Assembly: GCA_023423275.1 (NCBI GenBank)
Contig: JAFAFW010000058.1
Span: 172,832-236,831, forward strand
Source: Pseudomonadota bacterium
GTDB lineage: Bacteria > Pseudomonadota > Alphaproteobacteria > Rhizobiales > Hyphomicrobiaceae
Direction: 5' to 3'
Length of the DNA: 64,000 nucleotides
The position numbers and the translations under genes are program-made. Position 1 is the first letter of the stretch, and each line of letters opens with the position of its first letter. Of this stretch, positions 17,572 through 26,078 are shown in pieces. The notes beneath the pieces are model-generated. The model had not been told where the DNA came from. It saw only the letters and a program-made list of their open reading frames with translations, and did not search any database.

Positions 17572-18324
17572 CTAGTTTGCCGCCGCGGTGTGAGACCCCA
17601 CCTGCCCTGCGATGATCGGATCGACCATCTGGCGGATCTCGGGCATCCCGAGCACGGTCTTCACCAGCTTGCCGTTGACGAAAAAGTTCGGCGTTCCAAT
17701 GACGCCCAGCGTGCGCCCCCGCTCCTTGACCTGATTGAGCGCGGCAATCATGCCTTGATTCTCGTAGCAGGCGTCAAACTCTGCGCGCGTCATCCCCACC
17801 TGAGATGCGATCTTGAAGATCGGATCGCGCCGGACCTCCTGGCTGACCCAGGCGTTCTGCTGGCTCATGAACTTGCCATAGAGGTCGAAATACTTCTCAG
17901 GCTTTGCGCATCTGAGCGCGATGGTGGCCGCGCCGGACTGAAATCCGATCGGGAATTCCCGCAGGATGAAGCGCACCTTGCCGGTGTCGATGTACTCGCG
18001 CTTCAACTGTGGATAAGTCGTCAGTTGAAACTGCCGGCAATACGGGCACGTCAGCGACGCGTACTTGATGATCGTCACCGGCGCGTCCGCCCGGCCCACG
18101 GACATTTCAGGAAGCGGGCCCGGCTTCATGATCTCCGCGAGGCTTGGATTCTTGATCACCTCGCGCGCCGGCCGGTAGCCTGTATTCTGCGCAAACGGAT
18201 CGAACTGCGGCTGGTCGACACTCGCCCCGCCGCTGACCGGCTGCGCGCCCGCCGCTTGCAGAGCCGACGACAAGGATGTTTCGTCGGCGCAGCCGGCTAG
18301 GCTGATCGCTGCCATCAGCAACAC
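17572..18324 (-). CDS. DsbA-family thioredoxin-fold lipoprotein (CPYC)
   Basis: A DsbA-type thiol oxidoreductase of about 250 residues. The N-terminus has a lipobox, LAGC, so the mature protein is probably tethered to a membrane in the periplasm; a low-complexity linker (ALQAAGAQPVSGG) leads to the thioredoxin fold with the active site CPYC (YASLTCPYCRQF) and the cis-proline segment VIGTPNFFVNGK. The annotated GTG start at 18324 leaves an unusually short signal (11 residues before Cys). The frame is open back only to a stop at 18376-18378, so the sole alternative is a CTG at 18363, which would give a normal basic n-region. Lies 43 bases after the other dsbA-like gene and before smc. Confidence 0.88.
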   Translation of the reverse strand: MLLMAAISLAGCADETSLSSALQAAGAQPVSGGASVDQPQFDPFAQNTGYRPAREVIKNPSLAEIMKPGPLPEMSVGRADAPVTIIKYASLTCPYCRQFQLTTYPQLKREYIDTGKVRFILREFPIGFQSGAATIALRCAKPEKYFDLYGKFMSQQNAWVSQEVRRDPIFKIASQVGMTRAEFDACYENQGMIAALNQVKERGRTLGVIGTPNFFVNGKLVKTVLGMPEIRQMVDPIIAGQVGSHTAAAN

Positions 18325-18367
18325 CAGCCCACTGTGTGCAAACTTGCCGGATAGCGCGCGCAGCTGT

Positions 18368-19048
18368 TTAGCCTTTCAGGAGCGGCTCAAGCGCCTTATC
18401 GAACTCGGCGATCGTCGGCGCACCTTCGAGACGCTTACCGTTGATAAAGAACGTCGGCGTCGAGCTGACACCGAACGCCTCGCTCGCCCGCTTACGCGCG
18501 TTCTCGATCTGCGACAGCAGCTTGTCGTCGGTCAGGCACTTATCGAAGCTTTCCTGGGTGAAACCGGCCTGCTTCGCCAGCGCGAACAGCTTCGGAACCG
18601 GATTCTCGCGCACCACCCAATCCGACTGCTTGGCGAACAACATCTCGATCATCGGGTAGGTCTTGTCGCCGCCGGCGCAGCGCGCCAGCATCGAGCCTGC
18701 CGCAGCGAGGTTGTCCAACGGAAACTCGCGCATGACGAAGCGCACCTTGCCGGTGTCGATGTAATTTTTCTTCAGTTCCGGGAAGACGTTGTTGTGGAAA
18801 TTGGCGCAGTGACCACAGGTCATCGATGCGTACTCGACGATGGTCACTTTCGCATCGGCACTTCCAAGGACCAGATCGGGCAACTCGCCCGGCTTCATCA
18901 GCTCTTCGACCGAGACTTCCGACGGGCCTGAACGGCGTTGGGCAAACGCTTGGGAGCCCCATGTCATCGCCAATACTGCGCCTCCCGCAGCAAGAAGCGC
19001 GCGACGGCTGACAGCTGCCCCGATGCCAGCGAATGAAATATCGGACAA
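18368..19048 (-). CDS. DsbA-family thiol:disulfide oxidoreductase (CGHC)
   Basis: A 226-residue exported protein. The N-terminus has SRRALLAAGGAVLAMTWGSQAFAQ, a twin-arginine-like signal with an AFA-Q cleavage site. The mature part has the active site CGHC (YASMTCGHCANFH) and the cis-proline loop VSSTPTFFINGK. It aligns with the neighbouring DsbA-like lipoprotein through the shared pieces EYASMTCGHC, YIDTGKVRFVMREFP and PTFFINGK, so the two look like a tandem duplication with diverged active sites and different anchors. It would donate or shuffle disulfides in the periplasm; a dsbB gene lies at 47.1 kb. Confidence 0.9.
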   Translation of the reverse strand: MSDISFAGIGAAVSRRALLAAGGAVLAMTWGSQAFAQRRSGPSEVSVEELMKPGELPDLVLGSADAKVTIVEYASMTCGHCANFHNNVFPELKKNYIDTGKVRFVMREFPLDNLAAAGSMLARCAGGDKTYPMIEMLFAKQSDWVVRENPVPKLFALAKQAGFTQESFDKCLTDDKLLSQIENARKRASEAFGVSSTPTFFINGKRLEGAPTIAEFDKALEPLLKG

Positions 19049-19170
19049 GGGTCACTCCTTCGGATTCCACGGAAGTGCCAGTAAAGGCATAGCTGCGACC
19101 GACTTAAGGCAAATCGGCGCTGAATGCCAACTGAATGGCTGTCACACCCGCGTGACCGGCTGGTGGTGCT

Positions 19171-19512
19171 TTACCTCGAGGATGATTTCGGCGGAGCCGT
19201 TCCGGAACGGGTGGCGCGTTTGTGGGGCAGGCGCTCGTCCAGAGTGCGCTTGCAGATCTCGCGCCATTTCGTCTTGGTCATGCTCGTCCCGGCGTCCCAG
19301 GCGTCCATGCACCGCTTCATCTCGAGCTTATGCTCCTCCGCGTAGCTAAGCTCCTTCTTCTGAAGGCGAGTCGTCTTGGCTGGTGTTTCGCTTTTAGTCA
19401 CCGAAGCCGCTGTCTGCGACGGGGCAGCGGGACTTTTCTCGGCTGTCTCCGCACTTACGGAAAAGGCGATCAGAGGCAGGGCAACAACCGCTAGCGCGCT
19501 GCGAACAAACAT
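19171..19512 (-). CDS. small secreted protein of unknown function
   Basis: A 113-residue protein with a clear signal peptide (MFVRSALAVVALPLIAFSVSA) and a mature part that is Ser/Thr/Ala-rich, then Lys-rich with two cysteines: LEMKRCMDAWDAG and WREICKRTLDERLP. No family is recognised. The Cys pair is consistent with an intramolecular disulfide made by the adjacent DsbA proteins, which is inference from position only. It lies between the dciA-like gene and the dsbA pair on the same strand. Confidence 0.65.
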   Translation of the reverse strand: MFVRSALAVVALPLIAFSVSAETAEKSPAAPSQTAASVTKSETPAKTTRLQKKELSYAEEHKLEMKRCMDAWDAGTSMTKTKWREICKRTLDERLPHKRATRSGTAPPKSSSR

Positions 19513-19683
19513 GGTTTCGAACTCCGGCGATACGTTGCCGACTTACGACCGGCTGCGCGGTGCGGCGGCTACGCCCCGATATCGTTGCGCCCCCCGTTCG
19601 GGTTCCCTCTTCGTGGATATTTTGCAGCTGTGCAGGAGCAACTTGCCCGCTGGCCTATAAGTTAAAGAGGCGACAGGCCCTGC

Positions 19684-20250
19684 CTATTTCGCCTGGCTGC
19701 GAATGTGGCTTTCCAGATTCGCAAGAGCCGCCTTCAAGGCCTCGTCCTGAATCGCTGCAACGTCAGGTGAACTGATGTTGGCCTGGCGCGCCGGGCTCGT
19801 TAGCCGCGCCCTCCTGGGCGCTCCCGTCGCATCGATAGGAGCCTGAATGAACCGGACATCAGCGATTGCGCGATAGCCGAACATTGCGTTGATGCGTTCA
19901 ATGAGCTGTTGCCTTTTGTGCTGCAGCTCAAGGGCGCGCGCACCCTCGACACGGATGACCAGCGTCGCTCCCGGGCGGCCCTGCATCCCGTCCTCGACAT
20001 CTCCGTAGGCATTGACGTCGCGCGGCCATTTCAGCCGCTCGGGAGCCGTAAAGCTTGCGATGTCCGCTCCGACGATGGTGGCCCAGTCGGTCAGCAGGGC
20101 TGCGGTGGCAAACCCGTATTTCTCGAACGCTTTGCGCGTCAGCCGCGGCACGTAGCTGGACACGCTGCGCGCACCTGCCACCTGACCGCCGCGGCGGGGC
20201 GCCCCTATAACCGCACGCGGGGTCGTCGTCGCGTTGCCGGATCTGTTCAC
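19684..20250 (-). CDS. DUF721 (DciA-like) protein
   Basis: A 188-residue basic protein. The core, RLTRKAFEKYGFATAALLTDWATIVGADIASFTAPERL, then LVIRVEGARALELQHKRQQLIERINAMFGY, is the DUF721 fold, related to DciA, which helps load the replicative helicase DnaB in bacteria lacking DnaC. The role here is inferred from the family. It is the first gene of the minus-strand run leading to smc and is divergent from mutY, so it sits among replication and repair genes as in other Rhizobiales. Confidence 0.85.
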   Translation of the reverse strand: MNRSGNATTTPRAVIGAPRRGGQVAGARSVSSYVPRLTRKAFEKYGFATAALLTDWATIVGADIASFTAPERLKWPRDVNAYGDVEDGMQGRPGATLVIRVEGARALELQHKRQQLIERINAMFGYRAIADVRFIQAPIDATGAPRRARLTSPARQANISSPDVAAIQDEALKAALANLESHIRSQAK

Positions 20251-20332
20251 GATTGCATCCCAAACACTTCCCTAGGCCATGGCTTTGCTTACCATCTTCG
20301 AGGTGATTCGCAGGGCTCACGGAGTGATCGAT

Positions 20333-21439
20333 GTGACTGCTGTGGCAGCAACGCAACGGGAGCAGCCGCTTCGCGGCTTCGATGCCGCCACCGCATTGCT
20401 CACCTGGTACGACGCCGAACGCCGCGATTTGCCGTGGCGCATGGCGCCTGGAAAGGTCGCCGATCCCTATCGCGTCTGGCTGAGCGAAATCATGCTGCAG
20501 CAGACGACGGTCAAGGCTGTCATTCCGTATTTCGACAAGTTCCTGAAGCGCTGGCCAACCGTCACGGCACTCGCCGCGTCGGATCTCGACGACGTGCTGA
20601 GCGTATGGGCCGGGCTCGGCTATTACAGCCGCGCGCGCAATCTGCATGCCTGCGCGCGCCATGTCGTGGAGCACTATGGCGGACGCTTCCCGGCCGCGGA
20701 ATCGGAGCTGATCAAGCTTCCCGGCGTCGGGCCTTATACCGCCGCAGCCATAGCTGCCATTGCGTTTGGCGAGAGCGCAACGCCAGTCGACGGCAATGTG
20801 GAACGCGTCGTCGCCCGCCTGTTTTCAGTACGTGATCCTCTGCCGGCGTCCAAGCCGATCCTGAGGAAACTCGCCGCAACCCTTACACCTCCCACGCGCA
20901 CGGGCGATTTCGCCCAGGCCATGATGGATCTCGGCGCCACCATCTGCACACCGAAACGCCCGTCTTGCCTTATGTGCCCGTTGACCAAGACCTGCAGCGC
21001 TCGCGCCGACGGCAGCGCGGCCTCGCTTCCGGCCAAGGTCGGGAAAGCCGAGAGGCCGACACGTTTCGGCGTTGCCTTCCTGACATTGCGGGAGGATGGC
21101 TGCGTGCTGCTGCGTCAGCGCCACGAAACCGGGCTGCTGGCGCGAATGATGGAAGTGCCCTCGACGGAGTGGCTTGAAGATCCGCGCGTGGTCACCGATG
21201 CGCTGCGGGCCGTTCCCGTCCGGGCGGACTGGTGGCAAGTGCCGGGCCAGGTTGTGCACACGTTCACGCACTTTCGCCTTGAGTTGCAGGTCTATCGGGC
21301 CGTTACGCCATCGGACAGTGCCCTGACGTTCTGGGCAGATGCTGCCCGCTGCCGGTGGGTCCCGCGGCGCAGCCTGCACCGTGAAGCGCTGCCCAGCCTG
21401 ATGCGCAAAGTGATCGCGCACGGCTTGCGCGAGATGTAA
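20333..21439 (+). CDS. mutY: A/G-specific adenine glycosylase
   Basis: A 368-residue base-excision repair enzyme that removes adenine opposite 8-oxoguanine. It has WRMAPGKVADPYRVWLSEIMLQQTT (catalytic Glu region), the helix-hairpin-helix LPGVGPYTAAAIAAIAFGE with the following PVDGNVERV catalytic Asp, the iron-sulfur cluster ligands C-x6-C-x2-C-x5-C (CTPKRPSCLMCPLTKTC), and a C-terminal NUDIX-like 8-oxoG recognition domain (VHTFTHFRLELQVY). I prefer the GTG at 20333, which has GGAG 8 bases upstream; an ATG at 20279 is in frame but would leave only 28 bases to the divergent dciA-like start. Confidence 0.95.
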   Translation: MTAVAATQREQPLRGFDAATALLTWYDAERRDLPWRMAPGKVADPYRVWLSEIMLQQTTVKAVIPYFDKFLKRWPTVTALAASDLDDVLSVWAGLGYYSRARNLHACARHVVEHYGGRFPAAESELIKLPGVGPYTAAAIAAIAFGESATPVDGNVERVVARLFSVRDPLPASKPILRKLAATLTPPTRTGDFAQAMMDLGATICTPKRPSCLMCPLTKTCSARADGSAASLPAKVGKAERPTRFGVAFLTLREDGCVLLRQRHETGLLARMMEVPSTEWLEDPRVVTDALRAVPVRADWWQVPGQVVHTFTHFRLELQVYRAVTPSDSALTFWADAARCRWVPRRSLHREALPSLMRKVIAHGLREM

Positions 21440-21754
21440 GCGTGGCGCCGAAAAGGCACTCAATGTAACCACAGGTTACGCACCGTCTGCTCAATCGCGC
21501 TCCGCAAGCAGATCGGGAAATATCAATTTTCCTTAACAAAAACAGCAAGCTACCTGCAATTCGCAGCGCTGCGAAGGTGTGATGCGTTGCTGCAACATAC
21601 GCAACTTATGCGTGTATTACCATGGACGCTGCACGCGAATCGCTAGCTTAGATAGGTGATTGGTCGGCCCTGTCGGCGCGTGCAGCAAAAATTCGACCAA
21701 AGACGGAATGGGGGCACTTCGAAATGAAAACCTTTGATCAACGGGAACAGCTCG
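21440..21754. other. 315-base spacer upstream of the beta-barrel gene, with palindromes
   Basis: No gene seen. It carries a 16-bp perfect palindrome, TTCGCAGC|GCTGCGAA (21560-21575), then GTTGC-T-GCAAC (21586-21596) and nearby CGCAAC/TATGCG pieces. These are candidate regulator sites for the outer-membrane gene starting at 21755. Confidence 0.5.
21560..21575. promoter_or_regulatory. 16-bp perfect palindrome, candidate operator
   Basis: TTCGCAGC followed by its exact complement GCTGCGAA, 180 bases upstream of the beta-barrel start. A second dyad, GTTGCTGCAAC, lies 10 bases downstream. No known regulator is matched. Confidence 0.4.
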
Positions 21755-22594
21755 ATGAAACAACTCGCAGGGCTTACAGCCGGTGCTCTCGCACTGGCCG
21801 CCGCCTACTGTGGCCCGGCTGCTGCTGACGGCATGCCACGGCGCGCGGCGCCACCTCCTCCCGCTCCAGTCGTTCAAGACCGGTGCGCACCTGGTCCTTG
21901 GACCGGCTTCTATGTCGGCGGCAACGTCGGCTGGGCACACTCTGAAGGTGAGTTCAACGACCACTACAATACGCTGTCGTATAAGTCTCGGTACGACCTG
22001 GAAGACAATGGGTTCACGGGTGGCCTGCAGTCTGGCTACAACCTGCAGTGCGGGAACGTCGTGTTCGGAATCGAGAGCGACATCAACTGGGTCGATAGCG
22101 GCGACAACAACAAATACTACGACTTCCACCACTCGCGTTCACTCGACTGGTTCAGCACCACGCGTGGACGCATCGGCTGGGCCAATGATCGCATCATGAT
22201 CTACGCCACCGGCGGTGTTGCCTACGGTGAAATGGAGCATAAGTGGGGCGGCTACTACGATACGAACAACTACGGCGGCTATAGCGGCCACAAGAACTCA
22301 AGCAGCTCGGATTGGGGCTGGGTTGCTGGCGGCGGTGTGGAATTTCTGCACTCGGATCGCTTCACGATCAAAGCCGAAGCGCTCTGGGTCAGGTTCGACA
22401 ACGACTCGAAAGGCTTCGACTACACCTACACGGAAGGCGGGTATGTTAGCTGCGGTTGGAAGTGCACGAAGTGGAAAGAGACCAGCTATGATAAAAAGGC
22501 CCGCTTCAGCCTCGACGATGACATGGTGGTTGTGCGCCTCGGCGTGAACTACAAGTTCGGCGATCGCACGCCGGTCTACGAACCCCTCAAGTAA
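21755..22594 (+). CDS. outer-membrane beta-barrel protein (Omp25/Omp31-like)
   Basis: A 279-residue exported protein: signal peptide MKQLAGLTAGALALAAAYCGPAAA, a proline-rich linker (RRAAPPPPAPVV), then an eight-stranded-type barrel with the family pieces WTGFYVGGNVGWAHSEG, GLQSGYNLQCGNVVFGIESDINW, TTRGRIGWANDRIMIYATGGVAYG and a final KADMVVV..LGVNYKF-type strand ending in KF plus a short tail. Loops are rich in Tyr, Asn, Gly and Ser. A Cys pair sits in the last large loop (VSCGWKCTKW). An in-frame ATG 7 codons earlier has no better signal. A terminator follows. Confidence 0.88.
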   Translation: MKQLAGLTAGALALAAAYCGPAAADGMPRRAAPPPPAPVVQDRCAPGPWTGFYVGGNVGWAHSEGEFNDHYNTLSYKSRYDLEDNGFTGGLQSGYNLQCGNVVFGIESDINWVDSGDNNKYYDFHHSRSLDWFSTTRGRIGWANDRIMIYATGGVAYGEMEHKWGGYYDTNNYGGYSGHKNSSSSDWGWVAGGGVEFLHSDRFTIKAEALWVRFDNDSKGFDYTYTEGGYVSCGWKCTKWKETSYDKKARFSLDDDMVVVRLGVNYKFGDRTPVYEPLK

Positions 22595-22619
22595 GGTTCG
22601 CAAGACCAAAGGGAGAAAG

Positions 22620-22656
22620 AAGGCCGCAGGGGAGATGGCGGCCTTTCTCTTTTTTG
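22620..22656 (+). terminator. rho-independent terminator of the beta-barrel gene
   Basis: AAGGCCGC (22620-22627) pairs with GCGGCCTT (22638-22645) around a 10-base loop, followed by a T-rich run TTCTCTTTTTT. It lies 25 bases after the stop. Confidence 0.8.
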
Positions 22657-22779
22657 GGCTTCCGGAATTCGTGAAATCCAGAACCCTTTCATCTCCGTTT
22701 CATGTTCACGGCGTCACGAATCGGCTGTCTGACCCGCGGAATCCAGACCCCGAATGCCCGGCCAAGATAGCCTCTCCTC

Positions 22780-22808
22780 CCGTCATTTCCGCGCAGGCGG
22801 AAATCCAG
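22780..22808. repeat. REP-like repeat, copy 2
   Basis: The same 29-base element as at 10460-10488 with one base changed in the loop; internal TTTCCGC/GCGGAAA hairpin. It lies between the beta-barrel terminator and the 3' end of ccrM. Confidence 0.75.
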
Positions 22809-22862
22809 ATGACACAACCGCTGGAGCTCTGCACGATGTGCGCAATGGCATGCGGATAACCT

Positions 22863-23999
22863 TTACTCAGCCGCTTCGACGACCGGTCGCGGCTGTCCGC
22901 TCAGCCCCAACTGACGCTTGGCCTGCTCGCGCAGCGCATCAATGGGCTTCAGTTTCCCCTCGACCTCGAAATGCCAATATGTCCAGCCGTTGCACGCACT
23001 CTTGCCTTGGGCGACAGCACCGAGACGGTGGATTGATCCCTGCGAGCCTCCCCAGGCAAGCGTGCCGTCGGCTTTGACCTCGGCTTGCACCTTGCGGCGC
23101 TCATCGAACAAAGGCGCGCCCGCCTCCAGAATGCCAAGCTCGATGATCGTACCGAACGGCACGCGCGGCTCCGCGCGCTTCGAGCGGGTTGTCTCCAACG
23201 CGCTCGGACCCAGGGGTTGCACCCGTTCGATGCGCTCGGTCGCGGCGCGGGCATAGTCAGGATCTCGCTCAATCCCGATCCAGCGGCGGCCGAGCTTCTT
23301 GGCGACCGCGCCCGTCGTTCCGGTCCCAAAGAACGGGTCGAGCACCACATCGCCGGGATTGGTCGTCGCCAGCAGGATGCGATGCAGCAGCGCCTCCGGT
23401 TTTTGCGTCGGATGCGCCTTGCGGCCGCCTTCGTCCTTCAGGCGCTCAGGCCCGGAGCAGATCGGAAACAACCAGTCCGAACGCATTTGAAGATCGTCAT
23501 TTCCCGCCTTCATCGCCTCGTAATTGAACGTGGCGCGCGATTTCTGGCTGCGCCCGGCCCAGATCAACGTTTCATGGGCATTCGTGAAACGCTTACCGCG
23601 GAAGTTCGGCATCGGATTGGTTTTGCGCCAGATGATGTCGTTCTGGATCCAGAAGCCTAGATCCTGCAGGGTTGCGCCAAGACGAAAGACGTTGTGATAG
23701 GACCCGATCACCCAGATCGCACCGTCCCGCTTCAGCACGCGGCGGCATTCGCCGAGCCAGGCGCGCGAAAAGCGATCGTACTCCGCGAAATCCGAGAATT
23801 TGTCCCAGGCATCGTCAACGCCGTCGACCACGGAATTGTTGGGCCGAAGCAGATTGCCTTCGAGCTGGAGATTATAAGGGGGATCGGCAAAGACGAGATC
23901 AACGCTGGCATCCGGGAGCTTCGCCAGCTCCTCAAGACAATCGCCACGGAGAATCTGATTAACACGCGGGGCCGGGCTTGCCCGATGACGCAGGACCAT
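22863..23999 (-). CDS. ccrM: cell-cycle-regulated GANTC adenine methyltransferase
   Basis: A 378-residue beta-class N6-adenine methyltransferase. The catalytic DPPYNLQLEGNL is near residue 38, the SAM-binding DPFFGTGTTGAVAKKLGR near residue 235, and target-recognition and C-terminal CcrM-specific domain (VAQGKSACNGWTYWHFEV, then ALREQAKRQLGL) follows to the end. In alphaproteobacteria CcrM methylates GANTC after replication and is essential in Rhizobiales. I use the ATG at 23999; an upstream ATG at 24038 is in frame but adds residues unlike the family. A CtrA box and a GACTC site lie directly upstream. Confidence 0.96.
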   Translation of the reverse strand: MVLRHRASPAPRVNQILRGDCLEELAKLPDASVDLVFADPPYNLQLEGNLLRPNNSVVDGVDDAWDKFSDFAEYDRFSRAWLGECRRVLKRDGAIWVIGSYHNVFRLGATLQDLGFWIQNDIIWRKTNPMPNFRGKRFTNAHETLIWAGRSQKSRATFNYEAMKAGNDDLQMRSDWLFPICSGPERLKDEGGRKAHPTQKPEALLHRILLATTNPGDVVLDPFFGTGTTGAVAKKLGRRWIGIERDPDYARAATERIERVQPLGPSALETTRSKRAEPRVPFGTIIELGILEAGAPLFDERRKVQAEVKADGTLAWGGSQGSIHRLGAVAQGKSACNGWTYWHFEVEGKLKPIDALREQAKRQLGLSGQPRPVVEAAE

Positions 24000-24003
24000 G
24001 GGT

Positions 24004-24008
24004 GACTC
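24004..24008. promoter_or_regulatory. GANTC (CcrM) methylation site in the ccrM leader
   Basis: GACTC occurs 5 bases upstream of the chosen ccrM start codon. GANTC sites in the ccrM leader are a known feedback element in Caulobacter; the same role here is inference. Confidence 0.55.
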
Positions 24009-24075
24009 ACCAACACAACATTTTACACGCGAAGGCATCCTACACGACGCGCAGGATCATCCTCCGTGCACAGGG

Positions 24076-24090
24076 TTAACAGCTGGTTAA
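24076..24090. promoter_or_regulatory. CtrA binding box upstream of ccrM
   Basis: TTAACAGCTGGTTAA is an exact TTAA-N7-TTAA, the full CtrA consensus. It lies 77 bases upstream of the ccrM start, in the gap between ccrM and rnhB. CtrA activation of ccrM is established in Caulobacter and Brucella relatives, so position and motif agree. Confidence 0.75.
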
Positions 24091-24103
24091 GGCGGCGTCG
24101 CGA

Positions 24104-24793
24104 CTATTCCGGTGCCGCTTCAAGGCTAACGGACGGCGAAGCGGCGACAACGGTCTCCAGCGTCAGCAATCCGAGCGCGAGTTGCACCGGCCGGAATGAC
24201 CGCCGGTGATGCGGCGTCACACCGAGCCGCTCGATCGCCGCCTGATGTTCCGGCGTCGAGTAGCCCTTATGACGTTCGAAGCCGTAGGCCGGAAACGACT
24301 TGCCAAGAGCAATCATCAGACGATCGCGCGTGACCTTGGCGATGATCGAGGCTGCGGCGATTGACAGGCATTTGCTGTCGCCCTGCACAATACAGCGCGT
24401 TTCACATTTGAGACGCGGCGGCCGATTGCCATCTACGAGCGCGAGGCGCGGCGCCGGGTCCAGAGCTTTGACCGCCTGGGCCATCGCCCACAACGTCGCC
24501 TGCAGAATGTTGATGCGATCAATGCGAGCGACGCTCGCGATGCCGACCCCAACCTTCGAGGTCGCCATGATCTTCCCGTACAAATCCTCGCGGACGTCGG
24601 CATCGAGCAGCTTGGAATCGGCGATGCCGGGAGGGATATTGTCCGGATCGAGTACAACCGCTGCAGCAACGACGGGTCCGGCAAGCGGACCGCGTCCCGC
24701 TTCGTCGATACCTGCGACAGGTCCTCCGGTCAGCCGAATGGACACGGCTTCCAGCTCGAACGTTGCCCTCGGCCCCGAATCAATCCCCCGCAT
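24104..24793 (-). CDS. rnhB: ribonuclease HII
   Basis: A 229-residue enzyme that cuts RNA at RNA-DNA junctions, such as misincorporated ribonucleotides. It has the DEDD signature pieces: GIDEAGRGPLAGPVVAAAV (first Asp-Glu), VDGNRPP (second Asp) and SIIAKVTRDRLM (last Asp). It follows the radical SAM gene by 32 bases on the same strand and sits just upstream of ccrM, but a CtrA box between them suggests ccrM has its own promoter. Confidence 0.95.
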   Translation of the reverse strand: MRGIDSGPRATFELEAVSIRLTGGPVAGIDEAGRGPLAGPVVAAAVVLDPDNIPPGIADSKLLDADVREDLYGKIMATSKVGVGIASVARIDRINILQATLWAMAQAVKALDPAPRLALVDGNRPPRLKCETRCIVQGDSKCLSIAAASIIAKVTRDRLMIALGKSFPAYGFERHKGYSTPEHQAAIERLGVTPHHRRSFRPVQLALGLLTLETVVAASPSVSLEAAPE

Positions 24794-24825
24794 GAGGCGG
24801 AGTGTCGGACGTCAACGCTGTGCTG

Positions 24826-25938
24826 TCAAAGCAGTTGCATCTGGCCTCCCTTGAGGACCGGCCGCTGGAAAAGGTCCGTGCGCAGTTTGAAACTACCCTT
24901 GTTCATGCCGAGACGCTGCAAAGCGAGACGGAAACGCAATCCGATCTGTTCGGCATAAGGGCCGGAGCCGCGCTGGCGCAGGCCGAATTCAGGAATGTAA
25001 TCCAGACCGCCGTGCATGGACTGGAGCAGGCTGATCACGCGTTTCGCGCGATCCGGGAATTCTGTCGCGAGCCATTCACGGAAAAGCTCCTTGAGCTCGA
25101 GCGGTAGCCGCAGCAGCACATATCCAGCATCGCGGGCGCCAGCATCCCGAACAGCCTCCAGAATGCGTTCTATTTCGTTGTCCGTAAGACCGGGAACGAT
25201 GGGCGCCACCATCGCGCTCACAGGCACGCCGGCCTCGCTCAATTGCCGGATAGCTTCCAGCCGTCGCGGAGGCGTTGCGGCGCGCGGCTCCATCTTGCGC
25301 GCCACCCGGCGGTCGAGCGTCGTAACCGAAATCGCAACCCTGACGAGATCGCGCTCGGCCATCCGCGCAAGAATGTCGACATCCCGGACGACGAGAGCAG
25401 ACTTGGTGACGATCCCGACGGGGTGTCCAGTCCGTTCCAGGACCTCCAGAATCGACCGGGTGATGCGATATTCGCGCTCGATCGGCTGATAAGGATCCGT
25501 CACGGCTCCGAGCGCGATCGTGGCCGGCACATAACGCGGTCGCGCCAACTCCTGCTCGAGCAGCGCGGCACCGTTGGTCTTGGCGTACAGCTTGGTTTCG
25601 AAATCCAGGCCCGCCGAGTGCCCCAGGTAGCAATGTGTTGGCCGCGCGTAGCAATAGATGCAGCCGTGCTCGCAACCCCGGTAAGGGTTGATCGAACGAT
25701 CGAAACTCAGGTCCGGACTGTCGTTGGTCGCAATGATGCTGCGCGCCGGCTCGATGCGGACCTCAGTCTTGAAAGCGTCCAGCTCGCCGAGGCTGTCCCA
25801 ACCATCGTCGAAATCCTCCCGCAGTTCGTTTTCATAACGACCGACCCGATTGGACCGCGCCCCGCGACCGCGGCGGCGATCCTCTTCGACGAGAGTATCG
25901 GCCGAAGGCCGGGCCGGAGCATTGCTTGGTTTCCGCAT
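24826..25938 (-). CDS. PA0069-family radical SAM protein
   Basis: A 370-residue protein with the radical SAM cluster motif C-x3-C-x2-C in GCEHGCIYCYARPTH, followed by YLGHSAGLDFETKLYAK and GAVTDPYQPIEREYRITRSILEVL, the hallmarks of the PA0069/SplB-like group. It is related to spore photoproduct lyase in layout, but the biochemical function of the PA0069 group is not settled. The N-terminal 40 residues are charged and low in complexity. It runs in the same direction as rnhB and ccrM. Confidence 0.88.
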   Translation of the reverse strand: MRKPSNAPARPSADTLVEEDRRRGRGARSNRVGRYENELREDFDDGWDSLGELDAFKTEVRIEPARSIIATNDSPDLSFDRSINPYRGCEHGCIYCYARPTHCYLGHSAGLDFETKLYAKTNGAALLEQELARPRYVPATIALGAVTDPYQPIEREYRITRSILEVLERTGHPVGIVTKSALVVRDVDILARMAERDLVRVAISVTTLDRRVARKMEPRAATPPRRLEAIRQLSEAGVPVSAMVAPIVPGLTDNEIERILEAVRDAGARDAGYVLLRLPLELKELFREWLATEFPDRAKRVISLLQSMHGGLDYIPEFGLRQRGSGPYAEQIGLRFRLALQRLGMNKGSFKLRTDLFQRPVLKGGQMQLL

Positions 25939-26078
25939 GGTGTCGCTGATCGATGCACACTACGCGGACACCATAGCCAACGAATAAGAACATATAAAGA
26001 ACAAATAGAATGAAATGCTTTCAATGAAGGCGCACAGGTTCGTATAAGAGCGGCGTCTTTGTCTTGGTCCCTTGCTCC

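Noticed and set aside
14835..17615. 926-codon plus-strand open frame across smc
   Set aside because: It is antisense to a certain smc gene and reads as Arg/Leu-rich sequence with no domain; long antisense frames arise from G/C-ending codons.
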